The notes under the pieces: generated by a model
Told to the model about the DNA's origin: nothing
Seen by the model: the letters and a program-made list of their open reading frames with translations, nothing else
The model's database searches: none
Assembly: GCA_958352145.1 (NCBI GenBank)
Contig: CATWNM010000055.1
Span: 1 to 7,240 of the forward strand
DNA length: 7,240 nucleotides
Direction of reading: 5' to 3'
Source of the DNA: an uncultured Eubacteriales bacterium
Lineage (GTDB): Bacteria > Bacillota > Clostridia > Oscillospirales > CAG-272
Position numbers and translations under genes: made by a program
In this document: positions 1 to 7,240 of the stretch, piece after piece
How positions within the stretch are numbered: position 1 is the first letter of the stretch
Layout of the letters: every line of letters starts with the position of its first letter

Positions 1-3000
1 TATCGGTCAGCCGGTTCATGCTGTCGTAGGTATATTCCACCGTACGCCAGGATGGCACGTCCGTATCGTCCGCCTGGCAGGACTGCATCTGCTTGATGAG
101 ATTGCCGCTTCCGTCGTAGAAATATTTGACGGCCGAATCGCTGGAATCGTCAAATGGCGAGGTGGTTTGCAGCAGTCGTCCCGCGTTGTCGTAGGCATAG
201 ACGGTGACATTGCCCAGAAAATCGCTTTCACGTATTTTTCTGCCCATGCCGTCATAGGCCGCGGTGCGGGTAGGCCTGCCGCGTTCGTTTCGGTCAGCAC
301 ATTTCCGCGGTAGTCGTAGGTAAAGATTCCGGTAACGATGGAACCGCCCACCGGTGTGGGATAGGATACGCGGATGGGATTGCCTGTATAGTCGTATTCA
401 TACGCGGTGACCACGCCGCCGTTATCAGTTTTGACGGTTTCGCCGTACTTGTTGAAATAGGTTTTTGAGATAATGCTGGGCGCGTTTGTGTCGCCGTGCA
501 CGGTTTGGGTCACAAGGGATAGTTCATCCGTGTACGCGTCGTCATATTCGAACGTCTCGCGGTATGCGCAGTTGAAATCCGCGCCGTATATGGCCCGTTC
601 GGTCACGCGGCCAAGCGCGTCGTAGGTATAGTACACGGCGTTTGACGCGCTGCTGCCCCGTCCGGTCGCCTCGGCGGCGAGCCGTCCTTGTTCGTCATAG
701 AAGTATTCTTTCTGCAAATCCCCGGAGGCGAAGTAGACCGCCTGCCGCTGCCCGATGCCGTCAAAGCTGTACGTCACCGTTTCCCGGCCGCTCTGCGCTG
801 CGTCGGTATTGTTTGCCGCAAGGTCGTAGGTATATTCCGTTTTGCTCCCGTCCGGGCTTGTGACCGAGGCGACCCGGCCCCGCGCGTCGTAGGCCGTCGC
901 CGTCACAAAGCCGTTTCCGTCCGTGGCGGTCAGGCGCCGCCCCATTGCGTCGTAGGTATACGACTGGGTGAGGCTGGGAAGCGCGCCGCCGTCCGCATCT
1001 TTCATCCCGGCAACGGTGATGCTTATGAGATTGGAACCGGTATAGGTATACTGGGTGACGATGCCGCTGTCCGCTGTGACGTCGGGGTACTCGGTCTTTT
1101 GGATCAGCTGCCCCCGCGTGTTGTAGGCGTAAGTGGTTTTGGATTGCAGGACGTTGTTGACATAGGTGCAGGTCTCGGCGATATTTTTCTTATCCGTCGT
1201 GAGTGTGTTGACCGTGCGGACGGCGGTATATGCGTCCTGCTTGTATTCGGCGGTCAGGGGAAGCTGATAGACTGCGTCGTACGTGTAGTTGGTACGGTAT
1301 GCTAGGCTGGACGCATTCCCATCCCCTTTCGGCGAGATGTACGTCAGCATATTGCCATATCCGTCGTACGTATACAGTTCGACCGCCGTCATTTCGGCCG
1401 TGCCGTAATTTGTGACTGTGCGCCGGGACGGCAGATTGTAGGCGCCGTACTGCGTTTCCGTTTTTTGTATGCGCGTTTCCCCGTCGAAAACCTCTTTTAG
1501 GGTGCATAGATGGTCGGTATTGAAGGTATATTGGACCGCGTGCGCGCCTGCGGCGGTTTTTTCCGTCACTTTTGTTTTGTAAGGGTGGCTTTCGGTGAAG
1601 TTCCCGGTATAGGTGTAGGCGATATAGCCGCTGACGGAGGCGGAAGCCGGGTTTTCCAGGGTATACCGCTCGGTGAGGCGGCAGACGTCCAGGTACCCGC
1701 TTCCGAAATCGACGTCCAGCAGTTCATAGGCATAGCGGATCTGCGCGCCGGTGTCGTAGGCGACCTGCGTCAGCAGCGCGTATTGGATGGGAGAGCCGCT
1801 GCCTGTTTCGGCGACGTTGTACATGCCCCCCTCGATGGTATAGCCGAAAGTTGTGGTTTCGCCGTCTGCATAGACTATGCGGTCCAAAACAAAATTGTCC
1901 TCTCCATAGCTTCCGCTCTCCAGCGCATGGACGTGCAGCGCCGTCTCGCTGCCGTCCGGCGCGGTGATGGTGACGATTTTGCCCCCGGCTTCGTCCGCGT
2001 AGACAATCGCCGTGCTGCCGCCGTCCGCGTCGATGATTTGGGACGGACGCCATTTTCCGCCGTCCTGCGCGTATTTCACGGTGAGCGTATTGTTAAAGCG
2101 GTCGGTCATGGCGAGCAGCAGGCCGCCGGAATTGAAATAATAGACCGTGCCGTCTGCAAAGGTTAGTTTTTTTGCGGAGGCAAACTGCCCGTTATTGTAT
2201 GAATCGCAGTCGGTCAGCGCCATATCGCCGCGGACATATTCTTCGATGCTGTTTCCGTTTAGCGTATAGACGCCCACGCCGGGGAGGATCAGGCGTTCGC
2301 TGCAGGGGCGTGTGTCGATCGAAGGAATATTGAACGACCATCCCGAACCGATGCCGAACATCATTTCGTTGTGCGTCTGTTCGTCGAGGTAGTTTTCATA
2401 GCCGGAATAGGTGAATTCTTCCAGCTGCACGTCGAAATATCCGCCGACGCCCTCTGTGATCGTTTTTGAAAGATAGCCCGAAAATTCTACCGCCCAGCGG
2501 TTCTGCGTTTGCCACATGTCTCTCCCCGGCGCATACTCGCCGAGGTATTCCGTCTCAAACGCTTCGTCGATATAGGCCTCGCCGCGGTATAAATAGCCGG
2601 TGTAGCCGTTTCCGTCGTCTACATAGATCGGTTCCTGCGGCGCGGGGCTCTCATGGGTTTCCGAGACGGTTTCCACCGGGTTGTCTACCCATACTTGCGT
2701 AACCGTGTTGTACCAGGTTTCCGATACGAAATAGGAATCCTCCGCCGGGGGGTCGATTGTACAGAGGAAAGTTGTATTTTCAAGGTCGCTCTGCCTGGTC
2801 AGCGCGCTGTCGAGATCGGGATAGGATTCGGAGTAGGTGGTCTCTTCAAGCAGTTCCAGCCCGTCATAGCCGTTTATGTAGATGCGCACGGTATAGACGC
2901 ATGTGGCGCCTGTATACTCGGCCGGTTCATAGCTGTACTGCTGCAGATGGCTCTCTGAAGAATCATAACCGGCGCGCAGTTCAAAAGACGTTTGGTTGAT

Positions 3001-4287
3001 CCCCGGAACGGACAGCAGCGGTTCGGTATAATTCAGCGCGCCCGTATTCAGCGCCGCTTGTTCTTTGTCGCTGATTTTCGCGTCGAAAGGCTGTTGGACG
3101 TTTTCGAGCGCGGGCTCCGCCTGCTGCTCCGTCTCGCCTGAACTGTACAGGGCAGATGCGACGGTGAAAACCTGTCTGGCCGCCGCCGCGTAATCGACGG
3201 CACGGACTGCGTCCGTTTGCAGCTGGCCGGTTTCGGCAAGCTCCGCCTGCGTTTTTGGCTGCACGGTCTGTGCGGCGCGCAGCGCTTTTTTTACGGGTTC
3301 AAGCGCGACGGGATACATTTTCAGCAGCGCCTGTCCCTCTCCGTCCTGCGGGACAGATGCTTTGGATAGGATCAGGTCGGCCGGATCCAGGTCGAAGGCG
3401 GCGGCTACGGAATAGGCCGCGCGAATCTCGGACGCAGTATAGCCGTTTAGCAAAAGCTGTTTGGCCGCCTTTAAAGCCTCTGCGCTGATGTAGGCGGCTT
3501 TGCTTTCGCGGAGCGCCTGTTTTTCGGTTCGCAGCGCGGATGTTTTGTCTTTCGAGAGCAAAGTGTCCTCCGCTGTGGTGAACGCTTTGGCAAACGACCG
3601 GAAAGCGAGGAGGTTTTGATCCCTTTCGATGCGGCCGTCATACATTTGGTACAGGGTTACCGCTTCGCTTAAGGTAAACAGGCCGTCTTCCGTGATCTGC
3701 GCGATCAGCGTGCACGCAAACAGATCGTACCCCTGCGCTTCCAGCGCGGAAAATACCGGGGCGAGTTCGTCTGCGCTGCGGCGGAGGTATTCCGTTATAA
3801 CCGACCGCTCCGATATGGTCAGTCCGGCAAAGGATTTTCCTTTTTCCGCCATATTCGCGATCTTGGCCTCGGTGCGCCGCGGTTCGGACAGCGCGTCCAG
3901 CGCCGCCTGTATATTCGTTTCCTGGCTGGCCGCCAGCCGCATTTGTTCTTCGTCATTTTCCATGCCGAAAAAGCTTCGGACTGCCGATTTTTCTTCTGCT
4001 GTGAAAGTATCGTATTCGTTTAACCGAAAGAGAAGACTGCTTAAATCAGGCGATTCGGAAATGGCGGCGGTCTCTTTTTGTTCGGTTTCCGTTTCCGCTG
4101 GATCGGGGTGGGGAAGGGGGGCGGAATCTTCCGCGGGTGCTTGTGCCGCCGCGGACAGCGTATCGCCGTCGGATAAAGCCGTATGGACGTTTTCGGCGGC
4201 GGCTGAAAATGGCGTCGTGGTTGTCAGTATGGCGGCCAGCAGCAATAGGCTGACCCATTTTAAACCCCTGCTTTGTGTTTGCTTCAT
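1..4287 (-). CDS. Secreted RHS/YD-repeat protein, frame broken near 275, 3' end beyond window
   Basis: This is a very large exported protein of the RHS/YD-repeat family, whose members build a beta-shell that commonly encloses a variable C-terminal domain. I start it at 4287 (MKQTQSRG), which gives a signal peptide: basic residues, a hydrophobic stretch at about 11-21, and an AAA-type cleavage site near residue 31. An in-frame start at 4365 lies upstream of the promoter and is unlikely. An acidic Ala/Pro-rich stretch (about 32-80) is followed by an Ala/Glu/Lys-rich, probably helical region (to about 410), then beta-type sequence. RHS-shell sequence begins near 640 (GSGWSFN, LILPGVGVYTLNG). YD motifs run from about 970 on (YTYDGYGN, YTYDAMGRR, YFYDEQGRL, YTYDALGRV, YEYDYTGN). 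Near position 275 (residue about 1338) the frame is lost. In the adjacent frame AAYDGMGRK, YAYDNAGRL, YFYDGSGNL and YTYDSMNRL continue to base 1. Without correction, translation would end at 16-18 after about 90 unrelated residues. The role is unknown; surface adhesion or a polymorphic toxin are family-level possibilities. Confidence 0.9.
270..282 (-). other. Frameshift point in the RHS gene
   Basis: Upstream of this point the minus-strand frame reads YDYRGNVLTETNAAG, typical YD-repeat sequence. Downstream the same frame reads PAPRPMTAWAEKYV and other non-RHS sequence until a stop at 16-18. The frame one base back reads RPTRTAAYDGMGRKIRE and stays open with good YD motifs to the window edge. 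The simplest explanation is one missing base between about 270 and 282, either a real deletion or a sequence error. I see no heptamer slippery site (X XXY YYZ) that would suggest programmed frameshifting. Confidence 0.88.
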
Positions 4288-4298
4288 AGGATGTGCGG

Positions 4299-4305
4299 TT
4301 CCTTT
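4299..4305 (-). promoter_or_regulatory. Ribosome binding site of the RHS gene
   Basis: The minus strand reads AAAGGAA, followed by 11 bases and then the ATG at 4287. The spacing is slightly long. It supports the MKQ start over the upstream ATG at 4365, which cannot be on the mRNA if the promoter at 4334-4362 is used. Confidence 0.65.
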
Positions 4306-4333
4306 CTTCGGTAGATACGGAAAATATATACAG

Positions 4334-4362
4334 ATTTTACCATATTTTATGTCATTTGTCAA
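4334..4362 (-). promoter_or_regulatory. Sigma-A-type promoter of the RHS gene
   Basis: On the minus strand a perfect -35 box TTGACA (4362-4357) is separated by 17 bases from a -10 box TAAAAT (4339-4334). Transcription would begin near 4327, giving a 5' leader of about 40 bases before the ATG at 4287. The area is strongly AT-rich compared with the genes. It lies downstream of the terminator at 4441-4492, so the RHS gene appears to be transcribed independently of the hydrolase gene. A second TTGACA lies 16 bp upstream (4378-4373) but has no -10 box at the right distance. Confidence 0.82.
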
Positions 4363-4367
4363 CAAAT
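4354..4367. promoter_or_regulatory. Possible operator: inverted repeat over the -35 box
   Basis: ATTTGT and ACAAAT form an inverted repeat separated by two bases, and it covers the whole -35 box of the RHS promoter. A repressor bound here would block RNA polymerase. The repeat is short and AT-rich, so it could be chance, and no regulator gene is visible in the window. Confidence 0.3.
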
Positions 4368-4440
4368 ATCTGTGTCAAAATAGATTCCAATTTTATTATT
4401 ATTGTATTTTGGATCAAAACGCGTCGGTCGGGAGACAGTT

Positions 4441-4492
4441 AAAAATACCAAGGTTCCGCTTGTCTTAAGAAGAAAGACGGAGCCTTGGTATT
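4441..4492 (-). terminator. Intrinsic terminator of the GH105-type lipoprotein gene
   Basis: The arms 4444-4458 and 4478-4492 pair over 15 bp with a single G-T wobble, around a 19-base loop. On the minus strand the hairpin ends in a run of five T (4445-4441), the layout of a Rho-independent terminator. It lies 86 bases after the stop codon at 4578 and before the RHS promoter. Its stem contains CGGAACCT, a motif also found in the terminator at 6564-6605. Confidence 0.82.
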
Positions 4493-4577
4493 GTTCCATA
4501 GATATCCTACACTGGCATATCGTATCATTGAATTGCCGGAGCCAATGGCGCGGCATTCGCCGGATTGCAGGCGCGCT

Positions 4578-6389
4578 TCAGGCGGGATAGATGTAGAGTT
4601 CGTTAATGGTTGCCCAGTCGACTGCGTTCCCCCATATCCCCGTTACAGTCAGACGGATATATTTGACATTTTTCACGGGATCGAACGACCGCTTATACAG
4701 CCTGGCGCCGGGCGTCTCGGTCTGCGTGGTATCCACGACCGAAGTATAGTTTTCACCATCTGAAGAAACGGAGATGATGATTTTATAGGATCGAGCCTCT
4801 TTTGTGGTCCATGCGATTTGATTTACCGTAACAGGCGTTTTCAGCGTAATATCTGCGGATACCGGATTGCTTTTTAATCCTCCGCCTACCCAGGAGGCAC
4901 CCTTAAGTGACCAGGTATATACGCCGTTAAACAGATTGCTGGCTGTATTCTCCGGATAGTCTGTTTTTGCAGAACTGACGGCAAGCTCAATATCTTTCGC
5001 GGTCAGATAACCTTTTTCCAGTTTATACTGACGCTGCGGATCAGAAGCGTTTTTCCACTGATTTTCCAGTACGATCAGCGAATCAGTCATAAGCGCTTCT
5101 GGCGGCTCATAGTCGCTGCAAATACGCATGTAGGCTGAAGCGCCCATCATATATAACCCGACGCCGAACATATTCGTATCGCTGGATTTTGCCGCGGCCG
5201 GCGCGGAGCCGACAGGCTGGCAGTAGCCAAGCCGTCCGTTGCTTGCGACGGCAAGGCCGGTTATGCCCTCATAGATTTTGTCGACAACAGGCAGATAGAT
5301 TTCCGGATCCAGAAGACCAAGTTCGAGTCCTGTGCACATGCCAAACCAGAAGCCGCCTGTGCCGGTTATCTCCACGCCGCCCAAGTGATCCGGATCGCCG
5401 AGGTTTGCATTAAAGGTACCGTCAGATCTTTGACATGCGGCCAGTGCACCTGACATGCTGATAAAATCAGCTTTATAGACGTCGTATGCATCGTCGCTTG
5501 GATCCATAATTCTCAAATTGCGTGCCAACGATACATAAACCCATGCGTTGCCGCGCGACCAAAATACAGGCTTGCCGTTTGGGGTAACGTTGGGCGTGGC
5601 TTCGTCGCTGATGTAGCTTGCCGAGGGATCATAAATGAATTTTTTGTCTCTGTACCAAAGTCCCTCGTCCTCGTTAAACAGCGTGGCTCTCCACTTCTTG
5701 TAGCTGGAAAAATCCAGATCGGCGTATGCTTCTGTCCCGGTAACGTCCGCAAGGTACTGATATCCGGAAGATGCCATGTAAATTTCGTCGATCCAGGAAT
5801 AGTTCAGCGATCCTTTCGTCAGTGTAAAGTCTGCGTTCCGAATGCTGTCGGCGAGTTTTCTGTCCGCCGAATAAATACTGTGCAGTTCGGTATACGCGAG
5901 CATGGCGGCTGCATTATCCAAATAAGATGTATTTTGGCCGTAATTGATATCGTATCCCCAATTTTCAGCCCAATTTAGCGTATATTCGTAATATTCCGGA
6001 TCGCCGGTCGCTTTAAAAGCTTCCAGAGCGCCTAAATGGTAGGTTGCCGATTTCCATTCTATATCCAGCGGAAGCTTCGCGGGCGCGTTTGCGTTATTTT
6101 CCAGAAAAAAATCGTTTACCTTTTTAATTTGTTCGGCAACCTCTTTCGAGGGGGTTTGGGAGCCCCACGACTGCCCGGCTGGCGCTGCGCTCTGCGGCTC
6201 GTCCGCCGAAACGACGGACGAGCCGCTCGTAATCTCTTCAGACGATTTGGAGCCGCCCGTTTGCTGTATTGTTGTTTCTGCAAGTTTTTCGCCTTTTGTC
6301 ACAGCCTTCAGTTTTTTTGTATCTGAGTCACATCCAGCCGCAAACATCCCAAACGCAACAAGCAGAACCAGAATAAAAAACTTACGCAT
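4578..6389 (-). CDS. GH88/GH105-type unsaturated uronyl hydrolase lipoprotein with C-terminal F5/8C domain
   Basis: A 603-residue surface lipoprotein. GH88/GH105 enzymes remove the terminal unsaturated uronic acid from oligosaccharides released by polysaccharide lyases, for example from rhamnogalacturonan or other uronic acid polymers. The start at 6389 (MRKFFILVLLVAF) is set by AGGAGG eight bases upstream. The lipobox is FAAGC, with Cys20 as lipidation site, then a Ser/Thr/Gln-rich spacer to about 80. The hydrolase domain spans about 84-425. It shows WIDEIYM with Asp201 as the likely catalytic acid, Asp158 in SYLDNAA as a possible second active-site Asp, DEGLWYRD, FWSRGNAWV (277-284), SDGTFNANLGDP (322-333), the Gly-rich EITGTGGFWFGMCTG (340-354) and GRLGYCQPVG. 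The C-terminal discoidin-like module (about 465-603) ends in YIRLTVTGIWG and INELYIYPA. Many family members (YteR-like) are cytoplasmic, so a lipid-anchored form with a binding module is notable. The family call is strong; the exact substrate is not shown by the sequence. Confidence 0.9.
   Translation of the reverse strand: MRKFFILVLLVAFGMFAAGCDSDTKKLKAVTKGEKLAETTIQQTGGSKSSEEITSGSSVVSADEPQSAAPAGQSWGSQTPSKEVAEQIKKVNDFFLENNANAPAKLPLDIEWKSATYHLGALEAFKATGDPEYYEYTLNWAENWGYDINYGQNTSYLDNAAAMLAYTELHSIYSADRKLADSIRNADFTLTKGSLNYSWIDEIYMASSGYQYLADVTGTEAYADLDFSSYKKWRATLFNEDEGLWYRDKKFIYDPSASYISDEATPNVTPNGKPVFWSRGNAWVYVSLARNLRIMDPSDDAYDVYKADFISMSGALAACQRSDGTFNANLGDPDHLGGVEITGTGGFWFGMCTGLELGLLDPEIYLPVVDKIYEGITGLAVASNGRLGYCQPVGSAPAAAKSSDTNMFGVGLYMMGASAYMRICSDYEPPEALMTDSLIVLENQWKNASDPQRQYKLEKGYLTAKDIELAVSSAKTDYPENTASNLFNGVYTWSLKGASWVGGGLKSNPVSADITLKTPVTVNQIAWTTKEARSYKIIISVSSDGENYTSVVDTTQTETPGARLYKRSFDPVKNVKYIRLTVTGIWGNAVDWATINELYIYPA
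4581..5018 (-). repeat. F5/8C-coding module, copy 1 (in the hydrolase gene)
   Basis: This segment encodes residues of about 458-603 of the hydrolase and is homologous to 6651-7088 in the neighbouring gene. By eye the proteins differ at about 34 of 144 positions, so they are roughly 76% identical. One DNA stretch of 26 bases (4743-4768) is identical to 6813-6838. Similarity carries on past the stop codon to about 4560. Confidence 0.9.
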
Positions 6390-6563
6390 AAAACTTTCCT
6401 CCTGACTGACCGCCGATATGTACCGGCAGGCGTTTTTTTTCAATACCTGTTTCATAACAACCCGTTCGTGCGTTGCGAAAAATCTTTTTCAGAAATTTCA
6501 GCGTTACTTATACGGCAAAATGCTACAGACGGCTTTATTTGAAACGCACGTATCGTATCCGGC
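6390..6563 (-). other. Leader/promoter region of the hydrolase gene
   Basis: This segment lies between the upstream terminator and the hydrolase start, so it should carry that gene's promoter. I see no clear TTGACA/TATAAT pair. TATAAG occurs on the minus strand near 6510 without a good -35 box, and TTGAAA at 6443-6438 has only a poor -10 match downstream. A weak hairpin (GCCG/CGGC arms near 6412-6427) is present. The promoter may be regulated or use another sigma factor; no operator or riboswitch was recognised. Confidence 0.4.
6398..6403 (-). promoter_or_regulatory. Strong ribosome binding site of the hydrolase gene
   Basis: The minus strand reads AGGAGG, then AAAGTTTT, then ATG. This perfect Shine-Dalgarno sequence at ideal spacing decides for the start at 6389 over the in-frame ATG at 6455, which has no such site and would bury the lipoprotein signal behind 22 polar residues. 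Confidence 0.9.
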
Positions 6564-6605
6564 AAAAAAAGAGGTTCCGCCATACATGGCGACATGGCGG
6601 AACCT
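6564..6605 (-). terminator. Intrinsic terminator of the upstream F5/8C-domain gene
   Basis: The arms 6572-6583 and 6594-6605 (AGGTTCCGCCAT and its exact complement) form a perfect 12-bp stem with a 10-base loop. On the minus strand it is followed by one C and then seven T (6570-6564). It begins 42 bases after the stop codon at 6648-6650. It separates this gene's transcript from that of the hydrolase. Confidence 0.9.
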
Positions 6606-6647
6606 AAAACTGTTTTGTTCTCTTTATACCGGAAACGCAGGCGCGTT

Positions 6648-7240
6648 TCAGGCAGGATAAATGTAGAGTTCGTTGATTGTAACCCAATCAATTTCTTTTC
6701 CCCATAGACCGGTCACCGTCAGGCGGATATATTTGACATTTTCCACGGGATCGAATGTCCACTTGTACAGTTCCGCTCCGGTAAACTCCGCTTGCGTGGT
6801 ATCCACAACCGGAGTATAGTTTTCACCATCTGAAGAAAGGGATATAATCATTTTATACGGCCGGGCGCTTCTGGGCGTCAGTGCAATTTTATTGATCGTG
6901 GCCGGTGTTTTCAGCGTAATATCGGCAGAAACAGGCTCGGTCTTCAGACCGCCTCCTACCCATGCGACGCCTTTGAGCTGCCATTCGTACAGGCCGTTGA
7001 ATAGATTGTCCGCAGTGTTTTCCGGATAATCCGTTTTTGCAGAACTGACGGCGCTCTCAATATCGTCCGCAGTTAAGAAACCGTCGTCCAACTGCCCGTC
7101 AAAGGGGTTTGGCTCAGTGGTCGCGGCAGGCTTTTGTTCAGTGGTCGCGGCAGGCTTTTGTTCGGTGGTTGCAGCGGGCTTTTGCTCGGTGGTTGCAGCG
7201 GGCTTTTGCTCGGTGGTTGCAGCGGGCTTTTGCTCGGTGG
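6648..7240 (-). CDS. C-terminal part of a probable surface protein: octapeptide-repeat linker plus F5/8C domain (5' end beyond window)
   Basis: Only the last 196 residues are visible; the frame is open to the right edge. The segment begins with a linker of tandem KPAATTEQ octapeptides (five copies), continues through TTEPNPFDGQLDDGF, and ends with a discoidin-like F5/8 type C domain of about 140 residues. Typical features are YPENTADNLFNGLYEW, WVGGGL, ISLSSDGENY and the closing YIRLTVTGLWG/INELYIYPA. Such modules usually bind sugars and are attached to secreted glycan-active enzymes or adhesins. The domain is about three quarters identical to the C-terminus of the adjacent hydrolase lipoprotein, so the missing N-terminal part may also be an exported carbohydrate-active enzyme; that is inference. 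An internal TTG at 7091 could be read as a start, but the repeats upstream are in the same frame and clearly coding. Confidence 0.85.
   Translation of the reverse strand, partial: TEQKPAATTEQKPAATTEQKPAATTEQKPAATTEQKPAATTEPNPFDGQLDDGFLTADDIESAVSSAKTDYPENTADNLFNGLYEWQLKGVAWVGGGLKTEPVSADITLKTPATINKIALTPRSARPYKMIISLSSDGENYTPVVDTTQAEFTGAELYKWTFDPVENVKYIRLTVTGLWGKEIDWVTINELYIYPA
6651..7088 (-). repeat. F5/8C-coding module, copy 2 (in the partial gene)
   Basis: This is the second copy of the module at 4581-5018, in the same orientation about 2.07 kb away. The matching DNA begins downstream of the stop (about 6629) and ends at about 7090. Above that point the sequences differ: this copy joins the octapeptide linker, the other joins the hydrolase domain. 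Confidence 0.9.
7117..7240 (-). repeat. 24-bp tandem repeat encoding KPAATTEQ linker
   Basis: Five complete 24-bp units (7117-7140, 7141-7164, 7165-7188, 7189-7212, 7213-7236) and four bases of a sixth lie head to tail and continue past the window edge. The three right-hand units are identical. The two left-hand units differ from them at a few synonymous third positions, as expected for recent expansion of a tandem array. The unit is a multiple of three, so changes in copy number lengthen or shorten the linker without breaking the frame. Pro/Ala/Thr-rich linkers of this kind space domains outside the cell. Confidence 0.96.

Noticed and set aside
16..272. The original-frame C-terminal tail of the RHS protein as genuine sequence
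   Set aside because: It is Pro/Thr/Arg-rich with no YD motif, whereas the neighbouring frame continues the repeats exactly.
270..282. Programmed ribosomal frameshifting in the RHS gene
   Set aside because: There is no slippery heptamer, and I saw no stimulatory hairpin or pseudoknot that would support it.
688..2166. Long plus-strand open frames opposite the RHS gene (688-1305, 1510-2166)
   Set aside because: They are antisense shadows of well-supported YD-repeat coding sequence and show no convincing start signal or known family.
4288..4365. An N-terminal extension of 26 residues on the RHS protein beginning at 4365
   Set aside because: The segment overlaps the -10 and -35 boxes and lacks a ribosome binding site; the start at 4287 gives a standard signal peptide.
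3629..4468. A 279-codon open frame on the plus strand
   Set aside because: It lies antisense to the RHS gene, has a Ser/Arg/Ala-rich composition with no recognisable domain, and runs through the promoter and into the terminator region.
4359..4556. A 65-codon minus-strand frame after the hydrolase stop
   Set aside because: It runs through the terminator hairpin, has no ribosome binding site and resembles no protein.
6390..6455. A 22-residue N-terminal extension of the hydrolase beginning at 6455
   Set aside because: There is no Shine-Dalgarno sequence before it, while AGGAGG sits ideally before 6389, where a lipoprotein signal begins.
7117..7240. A CRISPR array at the right edge
   Set aside because: The units are directly adjacent without spacers, are 24 bp long and encode an in-frame octapeptide.

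Overview
The window looks like part of the chromosome of a low-to-moderate GC Gram-positive bacterium, most likely an anaerobic member of the Clostridia (Bacillota). The grounds are a textbook sigma-A-type promoter (TTGACA, 17 bp, TAAAAT), an AGGAGG ribosome binding site, a lipoprotein signal peptide, intrinsic terminators with U-tracts, and a large Sec-exported RHS/YD-repeat protein of the kind common in that class. No rRNA, tRNA or other taxonomic marker is present, so this is inference. All supported genes lie on the minus strand and are described in transcription order, from right to left.

Right edge (7240 to 6648): the 3' end of a gene whose start lies outside the window. It encodes a Pro/Ala/Thr/Gln linker made of five 8-residue repeats (24 bp tandem DNA units), followed by a C-terminal F5/8 type C (discoidin-like, CBM32-like) domain. 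A 12-bp perfect hairpin with a T-tract follows the stop and ends the transcript.

Middle (6389 to 4578): a complete 603-residue lipoprotein with an N-terminal lipobox, a GH88/GH105-type unsaturated glucuronyl/galacturonyl hydrolase domain, and a C-terminal domain about three quarters identical to that of the preceding gene. It has its own terminator. The two neighbours therefore share a duplicated C-terminal module, and the DNA similarity continues past the stop codon. Together they look like surface proteins acting on uronic-acid-containing polysaccharide such as pectin or another glycan cut by a polysaccharide lyase.

Left (4287 to 1): a promoter and then a very large secreted RHS/YD-repeat protein. 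It has a signal peptide, about 600 residues of unrecognised mostly helical and then beta-type N-terminal sequence, an RHS shell region, and at least 15 YD motifs. The reading frame breaks near position 275. The YD-repeat sequence continues perfectly in the neighbouring frame to the window edge, so the gene is either frameshifted or carries a one-base sequence error. The 3' end, where a variable C-terminal or toxin domain would be expected, is outside the window.

The two gaps between genes (6390-6647 and 4288-4577) contain terminators and a promoter, with no sign of further genes. I see no CRISPR array, insertion sequence, or RNA gene. I did not find a convincing new multi-gene system. The most notable points are the RHS frame break, the duplicated C-terminal module and the expanding linker repeat.
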